From Phoebastria nigripes (lineage: Eukaryota > Chordata > Aves > Procellariiformes > Diomedeidae), in NCBI GenBank assembly GCA_035582835.1, contig JAYKAV010000444.1, positions 494,027 through 558,026 on the forward strand: a stretch of 64,000 bases of DNA. Reading direction: 5' to 3'. Below the pieces are notes generated by a model. It had not been told where the DNA came from. It was given only the letters and a program-made list of their open reading frames with translations, and searched no databases. Below are positions 15,267 through 27,166 of the stretch, one piece after another. Position numbers and translations under genes: made by a program. Numbering within the stretch: position 1 is the stretch's first letter; every line of letters starts with the position of its first letter.

Positions 15267-16853
15267 CCCTTCTGTTCACACTAGTCTAGACAATTCAATT
15301 TAGGCTGCCTAAGAATCCAGCCCAAGGTTTCCTTCCCTGATTAATAGCTGTCAGATGAGGTCCTGCAGAAGGACTATGTTCCTACTGTTGTCCCCTTGTT
15401 TTTTGTATCTGTCATTTACAATCCACATTGACATATTCCCTCCAACAATAAGATTCTACTTTAATTTCCTATACATTGCCTGAATGATCTGGATTATATG
15501 CAATTGCAGTCATGGAGGCTAAAAACCTGGTAATTAGGGAGACTGGTAATGGAGACTTGTGATGATTACATCTTGAATACTTGTTTTGTACCTTTTCTAC
15601 TATAACTGGGTCCCACTGTTAACACTTCTGGCAAACATTTAAGAGCTTTCCAAGTATCTAGCTAATATTTATACTAGACAACACATTCTAATCAGACCAT
15701 TAAAATCCAAAAAAGGAAAAGACTTATTGACAAACAGAACCAAAACCCTCCAGACATGCATCTCCTTCTATGGCTCCTCTACTGACATCACCAAATGAAG
15801 CTGACAGACATGACAGCACAGTAAAATTACATAATTTATAATCTTATTTTAGGAATTTCATGTGGCCTGATGGCTGCTACGTATTGAAATAAGAAATGAC
15901 ATAAAATAACCCCAACCAAGAAACATTCATATAGACAGTGTCTTACTGACAAGGTATTTTTTTTCCTGCATTTCACTACTACGCTGTTGCCAACTGTCTG
16001 AAGACATTGCAGAAGACATATCTAGACATTCCAGGGTCCTTCTGTTGAGCTTTCCCTTAGCCTGACTCTCCTCTTGACAAGAGCTTATCAGCCACTTCTC
16101 TCCTCCCCCTCCGCCCAAACTTTAACTTCTGACATTGCTGTGATTCTCAAATAATTTCCTTTGTCCATACTCTGCCTTTACGATGAATCTTGTTAATTAA
16201 ATCATCCTTCTGATACCAGAGCAGTACTTCATCTATCTGAAAAATTGCAGCTTTGGCCCTTCCCACCACAGACTGAAAAGCCATATGATGTTTATTAGCA
16301 TGCAGCATGTGTTACTTTGAGTTGGCTGGGAGGTTGATAGAGTTAACTTGAATGCCATACTGGTATTCACGCTGGCAGATCTCCAGTTCCTCTTTGCCAC
16401 CTGCAAACCACATCCTCCCTCAAACAGGATGCTCATTTCACCATTCCCTGTGGGAACACCAGCTTCTGAACATATTCCTGTTTTCCCCTTATTTTACAGG
16501 TATGCAAGGTGATCGTACACAGAAGCAAGGGCTTTNTAGAGCTTTCCAGCTGAATAACTTTGAACTGTTGAATAGCTTACGCAAGTTTACCCCTCATTTA
16601 ACTCACCGCAGCCTCTTAGTCTTTTTTGAACAAGTCCTTTTTGAACTTACTTACTCTTAACTATCAGTTCAGTACAAGTATGGCTGTAGGATTTCATTCA
16701 GCTTACAACAGGAGAATCAGTGCTTCACCTTGCACTTTAAGTTGAGGAAATTCTTTAAGAAAATGATGAATTCGCTGAAAGATACAGGTTCAGATCAGCC
16801 AAAGTGACTGGAAATTTGAATTTTTTGAGCTGCTTTGAAAAAAATAGGGGGAG

Positions 16854-17386
16854 TGTTGTGGTTTAACCCAGCAGGCTGCCAAACACCACACAGCTGCTCG
16901 CTCACTCCCCCCTCCACTCAGTGGGATGGGGGAGAGAATTGGGAAAAAAAAAAAGTAAAATTCAGGGATTGAGATAAAGACAGTTTAATAAAACAGAAAA
17001 GGAAGGGAAAATAATGACAATAATAATAATAATAATAATGATAGAATATGCAAAATGAGTGATGCACTATGCAATTGCTCACCACCCGCTGAGTGACACC
17101 CAAGCAGCGATCGCTACTTCCTGGACCATGCCTCCTATTTATATACTGAGCATGACATCATATGGTATGGAATACCCCGTTGGCCAGTTTGGGTTAGCTG
17201 TCCTGGCTATGCTCCCTCCCAGCTTCTTGTGCACCTGGCAGAGCATGGGAAGCTGAAAAGTCCTTGACCAGTAGACTACTTAGCAACAACTAAAAACATC
17301 AGTGTCTTATCAACATTTTTCTCATACTAAATCCAAAACACAGCACTAGGAAGAAAATTAACTCTATCCCAGCTGAAACCAGGACA
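16854..17386 (-). mobile_element. Solo ERV LTR with 5-bp TSD
   Basis: This is a complete 533-bp retroviral LTR lying on the minus strand. Read on that strand it begins TGTCCTGGTTTCAGCTGG and ends in ACAACA. A TATA box is at 17137-17145 and an ATTAAA polyadenylation signal at 16984-16989. The same 5 bases, GGGAG, lie immediately outside both ends (16849-16853 and 17387-17391), a target-site duplication that marks a clean insertion. No internal retroviral sequence is present, so the provirus was probably reduced to one LTR by LTR-LTR recombination. A 5-bp duplication fits class III (ERVL-like) or some class I elements. Its first half matches the LTRs at 35.5 and 56.2 kb, but the part after the TATA box differs and includes an AAT-type microsatellite (17017-17039). 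It may act as a promoter or terminator but does not code. Confidence 0.85.
17137..17145 (-). promoter_or_regulatory. LTR TATA box
   Basis: On the minus strand this reads TATATAAAT, located between the U3-like part and the downstream part of the solo LTR. It is where an LTR promoter would normally have its TATA element. Whether it is active is unknown. Confidence 0.55.
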
Positions 17387-20300
17387 GGGAGGGAGGACTA
17401 AGAACATTTAGGAAATAAAATGGGGAGAGATTTCATTTTAAAAGGAAACAACTTGATACATAAAACCAAAATAAACACTTTCCCAAAGAAATCCATTCAA
17501 CTGAAAGTTCAGGGGTTTGTTTTTTGGTTTTGTTGTTGTTGTTGTTTTAATTTAATCAATTTTTTTTTCCCAGTTTAATCAGCAAACTGAAAGCTCATCA
17601 CTTAGGACAGCTCTGCACAGCCTTCTTTACTGTTGTTTAACTAAAAAGTAGGAAGGACTTTGTTCTGAAATTTCCAAGCTTAATATTGGTTTGCATTCCT
17701 CCCCGGCATTACATTTTCCTCTCTTTTTTTATCCAGTGTAGCAATCTTGCCATTGAACTGCTTCTTTTTTCCTTATGATCTGAACCCACTCTCACTGAAA
17801 ATGGGGTATTCCACATTCAGGCAACTGGATGACTTAGCATAGTCTGAAAAACTTTCATAGAGAGAATAGGGAGCATTCTTAAACAATTCTAAGCCTCGTA
17901 TTTTAAGGGTTTTCTGTCATTTATCATGATTTCAGCCCTTAGATTTAGTGGCATTTGTTACAAATTAGTAGAACAGCAGTTCTCTCAACCTCAACAATTC
18001 AGGTCCAGGACCAAGGGTAACTGAGCTTGCTGGGGCACCATCAGACGTCCCTCGGGCTGCTGATCTGACCCTACACACCACAACAGGGTGCTGACCTGAA
18101 GCAAGGTTTCTGGTCTGACTCCAGCCCACTTGGGAAAATATGGCCTGGTTGTAGATCTTCAGTTTTCTGCGAACATGCACATATATGGAGAAGAGAAGGA
18201 AAATGCCAACTACAGAAATGGTAACAAAAGAAATGGCTTTTGTATACAAGTTTCAAATGACATCTGCAAATGTTTTTAATCAGGATAACTGAATGATCTT
18301 CTTGCTACATACTCTCTTGGCAGGATGCTTTTAAAATAATCTAATAGTGTAAAATAATACAGCTTTCCTGAACAAGATCNATCTCAAACCTGCCAAACAT
18401 GCCACTCAATATGCACTCTGTGGAGCCCATAAATGTGTTTTAAAAAAAAAACTCTTATTTTGAGCCAGTAGTGTGAACTTCAGGCTGGATTCAAGAGCAA
18501 ATAAAAGAATTGAATCAAATTCTTCTTTCAGCTATCTTCATATTCTTAGTGAAGACAGAATAAATTGTCATTCAGTCTAACTTCAGTAAATATGTAATGT
18601 GAGACAAAACCCCTGTAGTAGATCTGTGCAGATCCTGAGCTAAGCCTCTGCACTTCATGCTGAAGTGGATTAGTAAGTGCTCACATGTTCTGATCCGCTG
18701 GTAGAGCTGTGGACTGAATGTTCAGCACTACATAAGAAGAAATAATATCTTCAAATGCTGGAGCTGTTTACTAAGTTAATGTATATCTACAGCTTAATGC
18801 TGTCCCTAATTAATTTAAGTCTAACCAAAGTGAAATTCTTTTAAACCAAATGAAGTGCACTACTGACTTGTGGCATAAACTTATGACAAATGCCACCTGA
18901 TACTTAAAACCACCCTAAATGGAAAAGTCTTCAGTATAACCTTTCCAAATTTACATTGTTGTTAATAATTGAGAACTGATCCTAACATAAGCTTTTTACA
19001 TCAGTGGGCAGACCTTTCCCACCATCAAGTTAATTTTCTACAGATACATTACTTCGGGGTGGACAAGCATTAAAGAATGAATTGGTGCTTTAAGAATAAA
19101 TCAGACTGTGAACAGCCATGTTAAGTTTGAAGCATGGGAATGAAATATCTAGTCACGCTAGACAGAAAAGAAGATTCTCTAGCAGAACTGAAAAGGACAG
19201 GGCAGAAGCAGAGGACTCCAAACTGGCATGGCACAAACGAGATTGAAGTAAAACATGCAAGCATGTCCTCTAGGATGGGGCTGGGGACAGAAGTAGAGTG
19301 CAATTCAGTCCAGCAACGTTTTCCTCCTTTGATCAAAATATGGAAAAGAATGAGCCACAAAGTTTAAGAAATACTGTTCTTCACGACTGAGTTACAACAT
19401 CCTCCTTTCTCCTGTGTCCTTCACTTCTCCCCAGCACTTCAAGTGACCTACTAACTCAAGTTCTTTAGATCCACTGGGAAGGCTGGATAAAATAATACCT
19501 CAGAGCACAGCAACTTTATTCCATTTCTGCTGTTACAAAAGGACAAATAATATAAGCTGTCTTCATATTTGAAACCATATGATACCTAAAATGCTACACA
19601 GATGAACAAGGAAGTCCTTTCATTTGTAAATAAAATGAATCAAACATTACTGAACAACACAGAATTGAACTGTATGGAAAATAAATAAGTAAGATGCTTT
19701 TCTGCTGGGAGTGACTGACTCTTGTTTGATGGATTTTTTTCTGCCTTAACGAAGCAAAACTACATCTGTGATGCATTGAAATATTTTGCATATTGCTATG
19801 ACAAAAGAAAGCCTTAAGGGATAGCATTACATAGTGTTATCTAAGGATTTTCTTTTCGTTTCCTGTATGGGAAAAGAACTAGGATGCCATCCAGTTATCT
19901 ATCAACAGGATTCCTTGCAGATTTAACTTCTGGTGTATAAAATAATCACAATTTTGTACACATTTTGGAAGGAGTTTTTGTTTAGGATCATCTTCTGTTT
20001 GCAGACATAGAGCTGTTCCACATGTACACCAAGAAACCTACCTTAGGTGGGAATCTGTGTTTCTAAATTACTGTTATTAAAGTCTATGAAAAAAACTGTT
20101 GTCCNTTGCCTTCCAATGGAATACAAGCACAGTGAACAAAATTTGCATCTGCTGTAGCTCTAAGTTAGAAGAGTCAAACAAAAGAAGAATATATTAATAT
20201 TCATTTGTATTTATTTAGCACAGAAAAGGAGCCTGACATTGTTAAAGAAGGAGATGTTGGGCTAATGAAATCTATAAAAGGATTTGATGACATGTGGGAG

Positions 20301-21780
20301 GAAACCAGCTGGAGGAGTAAGTGAGGAAAAAGAACTTGGTGGTTGTATTTCTCACAGGTGAAAAATCCAATTTGATGTTGGGAAATTGGTCTATATTCTC
20401 GCTTTTTTCATTCAGTTATTTTTTCTTCGTAAGAAAATCTTGCATATGTTTATAATGGCAAGAGATAAACCTTGTCTGCTTCTGCAAAAATTGTAGCAGT
20501 GTTCTGTATTTCTGTACATTAAATCCTCTTGCAGTACCAAAGTTATTCATTTGTTTATCTGATACTGACTGCCATGGTGTAAATGTTAGCTTTCTGAAAA
20601 CTCATAGTAGGTTCACATTGGTTTTCATATGTCCAACATGGTCTTTGGGTGTCTTGTGACATTTGGGGATTTGAGTCTTTTGGTTTCACTTTTCTGGCTC
20701 TTACTGCAGTGTCATTCACATCCAAGATTTCTAGAACCATATAGGCAGAAAATGTTATGATATCTAGATTTTCTTCTTGGTCTAGACTTCATACAAGTTT
20801 TCTCAGTGCTCTATGATTATATGCATGACATCTGGCCTTTAATGCCTTTATATTTCTAGGAGTTAAATGTCAGGCAGTTTGAATGATTATTTTGTGGTCT
20901 CTTGCAGCACCCAACTGAGTTTCATCCTTGACAACCTTTGAAAAGTTGCTCTGTTCTGCCTGAACAGAAAGCTCACAATCTCAGGCTCCATTACAATTCT
21001 CTTGTTGAGAGACTCAGTGGTGTCCTACACAGTCTTCACTTCAGCTGTATTAAAGAAACCTGGAAAGCATCCAGTTCACTTGAAAACCACATTTCACGAT
21101 TTCCGTTTCTTTATATTCACTGACTGCAGGAGAATTAGCTTCCACCACCAAAGCAAAAGACTGCAGTGCTTTATTTCTAGGAAGACAGTAATAGTGATAG
21201 TAAATACTTTAATTTAATCATGAAAAATAACTTTGACTGAGGTAAGATAAATATCATGTAAGTTTTGAGATTTATGATGGGTTTTTAGCTGGTCAGACAC
21301 CAATTCAGTCATATCTCGGTTCTCCTTTTCTCATCTTTCCCTTTCTTTTCAGGTGTCAGTGCATATCAGCAATGGTAAAATAAGGTCTTTCCTTCCAAAG
21401 ATCAAAAAATAATTAATATTTAAAATAATTGAAAAATCCACTATCTTTTCTTCAGACATTTAGAAGGAACAGATTCAGTCAACTTCCACTCAGCATAGTT
21501 TTGGTACCAAAACCTTTCCAAAATAATACACACAGGCTTTTAAAGACAATCCTGAATTTCCTCTGCTTATGCTCCAACCTGGCGGGATAAGAGGCAGATC
21601 TGAAGCATTGTGACTCCTAGATCAAAATTTGTGCCTCTACCAGTTCAGCGCACAAATCCAGTTAAGTTTGACACTGGAAAGTTTTCAGAAAGAGTCTAAG
21701 GCTTCAGCCTGTATAGTCTGAGGTTTTTGGTGACCTTTGACAGACAGACAATACTTTGTTTATGCTAATGAGAGTGGTCT
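17387..21780. other. Unique AT-rich DNA, no gene seen
   Basis: No coding or RNA gene is supported. There is a GTT-rich simple repeat near 17518-17547 and several short homopolymers. A pair of overlapping opposite-strand frames near 19121-19367 is a mirror artefact of stop-poor sequence and not a gene. Nothing links this stretch to the LTR on its left or the gypsy-like remnant on its right. Confidence 0.55.
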
Positions 21781-21789
21781 CAGATAAAA

Positions 21790-22830
21790 CACTTGCCTTA
21801 CCGAAAATTCCAAGATTCATTCACAGGACTATTAGTCTGGGGGAAGTTCTTTCAACAAGGTTGGCTCAATTATTGAAATCATTAAAGACACTTTTTAAAG
21901 TGGATCTGGAGAAGACTCCACAAAATTTGACAAAATTAAACCAAAACTGGTGTTTCTGCCAGTTCTGACTCAATTCAGTTACTAACCAACTGGGGGACTG
22001 GTAGTGGATGCATGTTCTGACTGTACAGGAACAGTGCTCACACAAGACCAGCCAGTATTTATTCCAATATACCTCACGCAAATGGATCAGGAACAAACTC
22101 AAGTGGAACAAGGAGCACTAGCAATGACTTGGACCTGCAAACATGCCAGTGAATATTTGACTTAGCTTTTACTCAAGATACAGAGCACAAGATCCTAGTG
22201 GCATTACTGAGTTGCAGGTAACAAGTCACCTTCCACTTATAATTCACATATTTCGACTACCACTGATACGATTTTCTTTTGCCTTTGGACACATACAAGG
22301 AAAAATCACCTGCAAGAGCAAATGTTCTATCTAGAATTTCAACAGAGAGCTACAGGGATGTAACAAGGAAGAAAAAACCCAAGCCTTTAGAAAATTATTT
22401 TCCGCAAAGGTACGTTACAGTCCTTGGCTGCAGCTAGCATACATTTGTTTTTCTGGAAAGGACACGTACAGTATTGTAGCTGATTACTTTTCCAGATATA
22501 TTGAATTGGCTCTACTTACAAAATTATCATCTGCTCTCTAATGTCCACAATTGGAAGACAGTTTCTAAATTTCTCATGTNAGGTGAAAGGCCTTCATTTT
22601 CCTCTAAAGCATTCCAAGCATTTTTCCAGTATTTGGGTTTTCATCACTGGTTCTTTATGTCATCCTCAGAGCAACAGCAAAGTAGAGACAGTAGTCACAG
22701 TATTAAAAAGACTTCTGAAAAAAATCACTAGCCCCGTTGCTATATTCCTTGCATACTGGCCAACAGTCTCCACAGTACAGAAAAGAAGGCTGTATCTCCC
22801 TGTAAAACCAGTGGAGCCCAAACATAAATG
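21790..22830 (+). pseudogene. Ty3/gypsy-like pol fossil (RNase H-integrase)
   Basis: This is a heavily decayed fragment of an LTR-retrotransposon pol gene. In order, I see a possible end of the reverse transcriptase thumb (about 21840-21955), then an RNase H-like domain. Its start has Val-Asp-Ala with the catalytic Asp at 22007-22009, and the conserved Glu followed by Gly-Ala-Leu-Ala is at 22106-22108. A linker follows, with an Arg-Leu...Arg-Phe pattern and a His-x-x-Gly-Lys equivalent near 22290. Integrase core follows, with Asp-Tyr-Phe-Ser-Arg-Tyr at 22482-22499, a Phe-Ser-Ser-Lys-Ala-Phe block near 22597-22614, and a late Glu at 22685-22687. The second catalytic Asp block (normally Asp-Asn-Gly-Pro) is not preserved. 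The pieces lie in at least three frames, so it cannot encode a working enzyme. This domain order is that of Ty3/gypsy (Metaviridae). Most of the reverse transcriptase is missing. No LTR was found on either side. Confidence 0.7.
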
Positions 22831-24526
22831 ATCTGAATGGAAGGAATGTAAAAAACGAGCAAGAATTGCTCAGAACAGCACTGAATCATGGAGCTGGCAC
22901 CAGGGAACAGACTGAGGCAGGAGTACCCAGGCATTCGGAAACATTCAGGATTTGGCACAAACTTCCATTTCCTATATAGCAGGATCTTTTAAAGCATTGC
23001 TCTGGTGGAATGAGTTCCACCTTCAGTATTTCCTAACAAGAAATGGAGAAGGCAAGAGGCTTTGAATATCTCTTAGGAAATGAATCTCCCCCTTTATGCA
23101 GCTCCACACAAACATTTACCAGAAACAGAAGTGTGGACTGTTTGTTCTTATCACAGGTTGTGCTCAGACCTGGAGAGCAAATGCTTGCAAGCCCAACTCT
23201 CCCTGTGACAGTATGACTAAGCTATCAACATACTGAGTAGAACATGAGACAGTAAAAGAACAACATCAGCTGAAGTTATAGGAATATAGAGAAATCTGTA
23301 ATAGCACAGGCTTGTAACCCTGCACCAAGGGTCAAAATCCTGGACTGCAATTAAATACACAGTCTGTGTTTAACACAAGGTAGTCTGATGCCTCTTAGTA
23401 GCACAAAGCATCTCCTATACCATCATAAATTCTAATTAGCTGAATTCTGCCAGGTGCCTCCAATTTATGACCTCATTTGTTCTTACACAGAAACTTGTAA
23501 TATACCACTTTATAGAGTCTCCTAGTCCCAACTCTACAGATTACATTATACTTAATGTGCAGTAACCATACTTCCCATCTGAGCCTTAAAATATCAACAT
23601 GCCTTAAGAATTTTTTTTTTTCTTCTGAATGTAAAGCAAAATTACCTACTTTGTCTTCCCTAGTTGTAACCCTCACCCTCCCAAACCTCCATGTTTCATA
23701 TAATACCACAGTAACCACTATATGCTCCATATGACACAACATGGCTAAGTCTCCTTCCCCTCAGCCCCTTGCTGCTCACAGCTGATGGAAGAGCTAGCCA
23801 AGAAATCATTTTAAGGCATGCCTACACTAAAGAAATAGAATGTACTTTAGAAAATCCAGAGCTAAGTCCTGAGACCAGAGCCAGTACGTCTATGCAGTCC
23901 AGTCCCAAATGGATTTATTTACTTTCATCCAGAATGTCTTGGAATGGCTTATTAGGTCTATGCAAATATGATGAATGATATGCAAACCCAACCTGACTTG
24001 TATCCAGCCCCTTTACATATCTTTACCCCATGTTTCCTTCTGTTTCTCTTTTTGAGATCAACACAACCACAGTCAGCATGGTCTCTCTTACCCAACTCCA
24101 TAACCATACAAACTGACCATGACCCTGGAACAACNTAATGCATTCTTCAGCTCCATTTAATTGTTCCGTTGTTGTGCTTTATACCTCTTTACTTGTCTCT
24201 TTATCCTGACATATCCTTTATTTCCATTTAAGCATGCATTTGTACTTGAGAGGTATTAATGAAAAATATTAAGGATAGAGTTCATCATTATTATAACAAA
24301 CACAGTCTATCTCCTGACCTTTACGCATCTCCTGTTCTGGAATGTACGAATCAATCTGAGAAGACACTTTTGATAGTTCTCAGATCAAGAAGCTTGGCAA
24401 AAATTCAGAATAATTGTGACACTTCTCACAGAAGCACAATTACTATATTTAATAAAACAGTTTCAAAGGCTCAAAGTCTTGGTGGCCAAAAAATATTTTA
24501 CATCTCACTGCTATTATTATTTTTTA
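22831..24526. other. No gene seen
   Basis: I find nothing assignable in this stretch. A perfect 7-bp inverted repeat, GGTGGAA...TTCCACC, is near 23005-23022 and is likely chance. The 3' LTR of the gypsy-like fragment, if it ever lay here, is not recognisable. Confidence 0.5.
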
Positions 24527-24622
24527 TTATTTTGTATTTTTAAATTGCAGTCCATGTGACTTCCTCATTTTTTCTTATTTTGTATTTTTAAATTGCAGTC
24601 CACGTGACTTCCTCATTTTTTT
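24527..24622. repeat. 48-bp tandem duplication, two copies
   Basis: Two adjacent copies of a 48-bp unit (24527-24574 and 24575-24622) are almost identical, including a shared TTGCAGTCC core. The clear difference is CATGTG in the first copy and CACGTG in the second. The near identity means the duplication is much younger than the decayed repeats around it. It does not code. Confidence 0.9.
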
Positions 24623-26394
24623 CCTGAATATGTCAAAATTTGTAATCACTCACTCTCATCCTGAAACAGTACTCAGAGTGCATGAAAATGCATAACGCCT
24701 GCAGCCATGCTATCTCCAGCTGTGATCTTGTCAGAACTCATAAAAGAAGTGGGTCTGTACTTGAGTGGCANGCCTCTAAGAGAAGTACAAGTGAAAATTA
24801 TCCTGGTAAAGCAATGGGTGACCCTCTTCTTAGAGGGATGCACTATGCTCTGTTGTACACCTCTTGCTGCTCAATTGCATTGAGTAGGTTAAAGTTGGTC
24901 ATGCAGGTCAGTAGACAGGGCGTACCCTCAAAAGACCACCAGCCATACAAAGCTGACCAAAATCTGGCAGAGTGGCAAGGCGAAGTTCATGCCTAAGCAT
25001 CATGTGTATGTTACTGTACGTTGGAAAGCAATGCTTCCATATGATTGGAAACTAACATTGTCTGTTTGTAGCCATTAAAACCTCAGAGTATTATTATGAC
25101 TGTTAACTTGCTACAAAAAAATGGTAGTTCAGAGATGCTGAATTCTAATGTGGGCAACTCTTCTCCCTAAAGTCTATTACTTTCAGATGACCTTGTTACT
25201 ATGCTTGAATACGTTAATTGCTAGACTTAATTTGCTGCTTTGTTTTGCCTGCAATTTGTTACAGAGTGACTTCTGTGCACACAGCAGAGTTTGTATAAAT
25301 CATAAGGTTAAAACTGCAATGAATTTTGGAATACCTGTTGATAAACAATGCTGAAGAACACAAGATATTTGTCATTGTTAATATTCACTGGCTGGGCTAA
25401 TCCATATTCATAAACAACTACTTAAATATGTGAAGCATTAACATATATAGTTCAGATTTGTAATTATCTCTACAGATACAGACAAAGCCAACATCTCCTT
25501 TGCTGTAATACTGCACTAACCCAAGGACAAAAAAGAGAAGGAGACATGCTGCTGTCCCTGTGCTGTGTTCGGTTTGTAAGCAGCTCAAGTGCTGCTCATC
25601 ACATATGTGACAAGAGCCTGTGCATGCGCTGTTGCGACAGACCCTGTCAGTCCCTGAGCTGGAGGTCCTGACTGGTGGCCTTCAATGACAAGTATACATT
25701 GCTGACATTATGCTTAGAATAAAGTATGTGCTAAGAAAGAATTATTTCATCAGGAATAAGGGGTTTTTTTGTTTTTAAACTTGTAAGTCTATGATCCAGT
25801 GCTTTGGATTTGCAAACAATTTTCTGCACTCCAGATATTGTTTCCAATCTTCTGCTCCTGTTACAAAGCATGAAGTGAAACCTGGAGAAGATGGAAAAAA
25901 AGAAGAAAAAAAGGTAAATGAAGAACAATTTTAATCTGTTTTTGCACACTGATAGGTTTTAAGCCGCTTCTCAGCAGTGGAGTGGCTATACTGAGTGGCT
26001 GACACTGGCTTGTGGCTGCAATATCTACAGAAATGCGAGGTTAGCAACACAAACCCTGATCCCAGCCACAGCGTTAAAGCTATGAAGTTAGTGTGCAAGC
26101 TTCCTTGATGTCCCTGCCATCTGAAGACTCTCGAGCAGCTAGAATCATTTTCCCATGACTGTCAACTTCACAACAGCTTTTCATCACAAGAACCAAGCAA
26201 AGCTACCTTAAATCACACAGAAGTGGGCCCAGAATATTTTGGTCCCATGCTTTGCGACAGAAATGCATGTAATACATTCTGAAAATATAATAATGCACCA
26301 TGCAGTAAACCTGTTAGTAATGAAAATGGATCTGACATTTTAAATACCCAGTGGCATTAATTCATATTAGGGACAAAAAAAAGCTTCTTTAAAA

Positions 26395-26490
26395 TATTTT
26401 GGGGTTTAGGTTTTTGGGTTTTTTTTTGTTGTTGTTGGTTTGTTTGTTTTTTGGTTTTGGTTTTTTTGTTTTTTTTTTTTTTTAGAAGAA
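26395..26490. repeat. T/GT-rich low-complexity tract
   Basis: This is a roughly 95-bp run made almost only of T and G, with short GTT and GTTT units and ending in a run of more than ten T. It is a simple-sequence tract. It does not sit at the 3' end of any element that I recognise. Confidence 0.85.
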
Positions 26491-26794
26491 CAGTTTCAGT
26501 TCTGAAATAAAAAAATCCCCAGATTAATTGAATAAATGCAATCCCTAGCTAAGTCCTTATGCCAAGCTTCAGTCTGGAACATTTTACAGCCAAATGATAA
26601 ATCCATGAAAACAGGAATTTTAATCCAAAACTGTGATGGCTGTTAGGGTAAGAATATAAATGGTTGTTCTGTAACAACTATTGAACTCTTCTTTTTGAGC
26701 CAATAGTAATGTATCAAAGACAGTCTATAATAAACATTTTAGATAAGATCTAATAGAGAGAAATTCGCATTTAATATTTTAGAGATTCAAAGTC

Positions 26795-26820
26795 ATTGGG
26801 TCAAATTCATTCCAGGTGAA
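26795..26820. repeat. Possible ancient MITE remnant
   Basis: The string TGGGTCAAATTCATTCCAGGTG resembles one arm of the same kind of old amniote MITE-like repeat suspected at 8796. It is short and the opposite arm is not visible. Confidence 0.3.
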
Positions 26821-27127
26821 ACAGACTTCTCCAAAATCATTAGTGATAAAGTTATTCCATACAAATTTCTGTTTGTGAGGGACTCACAGATCTTTCCTTA
26901 CTTTAGTAATGCTCTAAAACTTGCTGTAGACATGATGATGAACTGAAGGCTGTGATGTAGTCCATACCAATCCCTTTCTTTTAATTTTCTGCTGCTTGTT
27001 ACGGGGGGTCTTGAGGCACATCACAACTGCAGTGCCGAGTGCCTTCCCTCTTTCTTCCTTCTAAAAAGGTAAAAACTAAAGGTGAGGAAAATGGACTCAA
27101 AAAAGCTGTTGGCACATTCAAGAATGA

Positions 27128-27166
27128 TTCCGGAAGGTGTAGTAAACAACCAAACTGCGCAGGCGC
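27128..27166 (+). promoter_or_regulatory. ETS-like and NRF1-like motif pair
   Basis: An ETS-type core (TTCCGGAAG, 27128-27136) lies about 20 bp from an NRF1-like TGCGCAGGCGC (27156-27166) in a patch with more CpG than its surroundings. This pairing is common in vertebrate CpG promoters. No transcript, exon or CpG island of useful size is visible next to it, so it may be chance or a relic. Confidence 0.25.

Larger units (their letters stand above)
5236..16853. other. Unique AT-rich DNA with faint ancient repeats
   Basis: No gene can be supported. Simple-sequence features include a T16-type run near 6468-6485 and several short A or T tracts. Two short stretches (8796-8830 and 15247-15266) look like ends of old amniote MITE-type repeats and are listed separately. 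A 127-codon plus frame at 14501-14884 and a 109-codon minus frame at 7315-7644 have no domain, no repeat similarity and no splice context that I can defend. The 13.6-14.0 kb part is very AT-rich and non-repetitive and could be conserved noncoding DNA, but conservation cannot be judged from one sequence. Confidence 0.55.

Noticed and set aside
17059..17256. 65-codon frame with a counterpart at 56352-56576
   Set aside because: Both are antisense readings of the shared half of the ERV LTRs, so the similarity is LTR homology and not a conserved peptide.
23005..23022. 7-bp inverted repeat as a regulatory palindrome
   Set aside because: It is short enough to be expected several times by chance in 64 kb.
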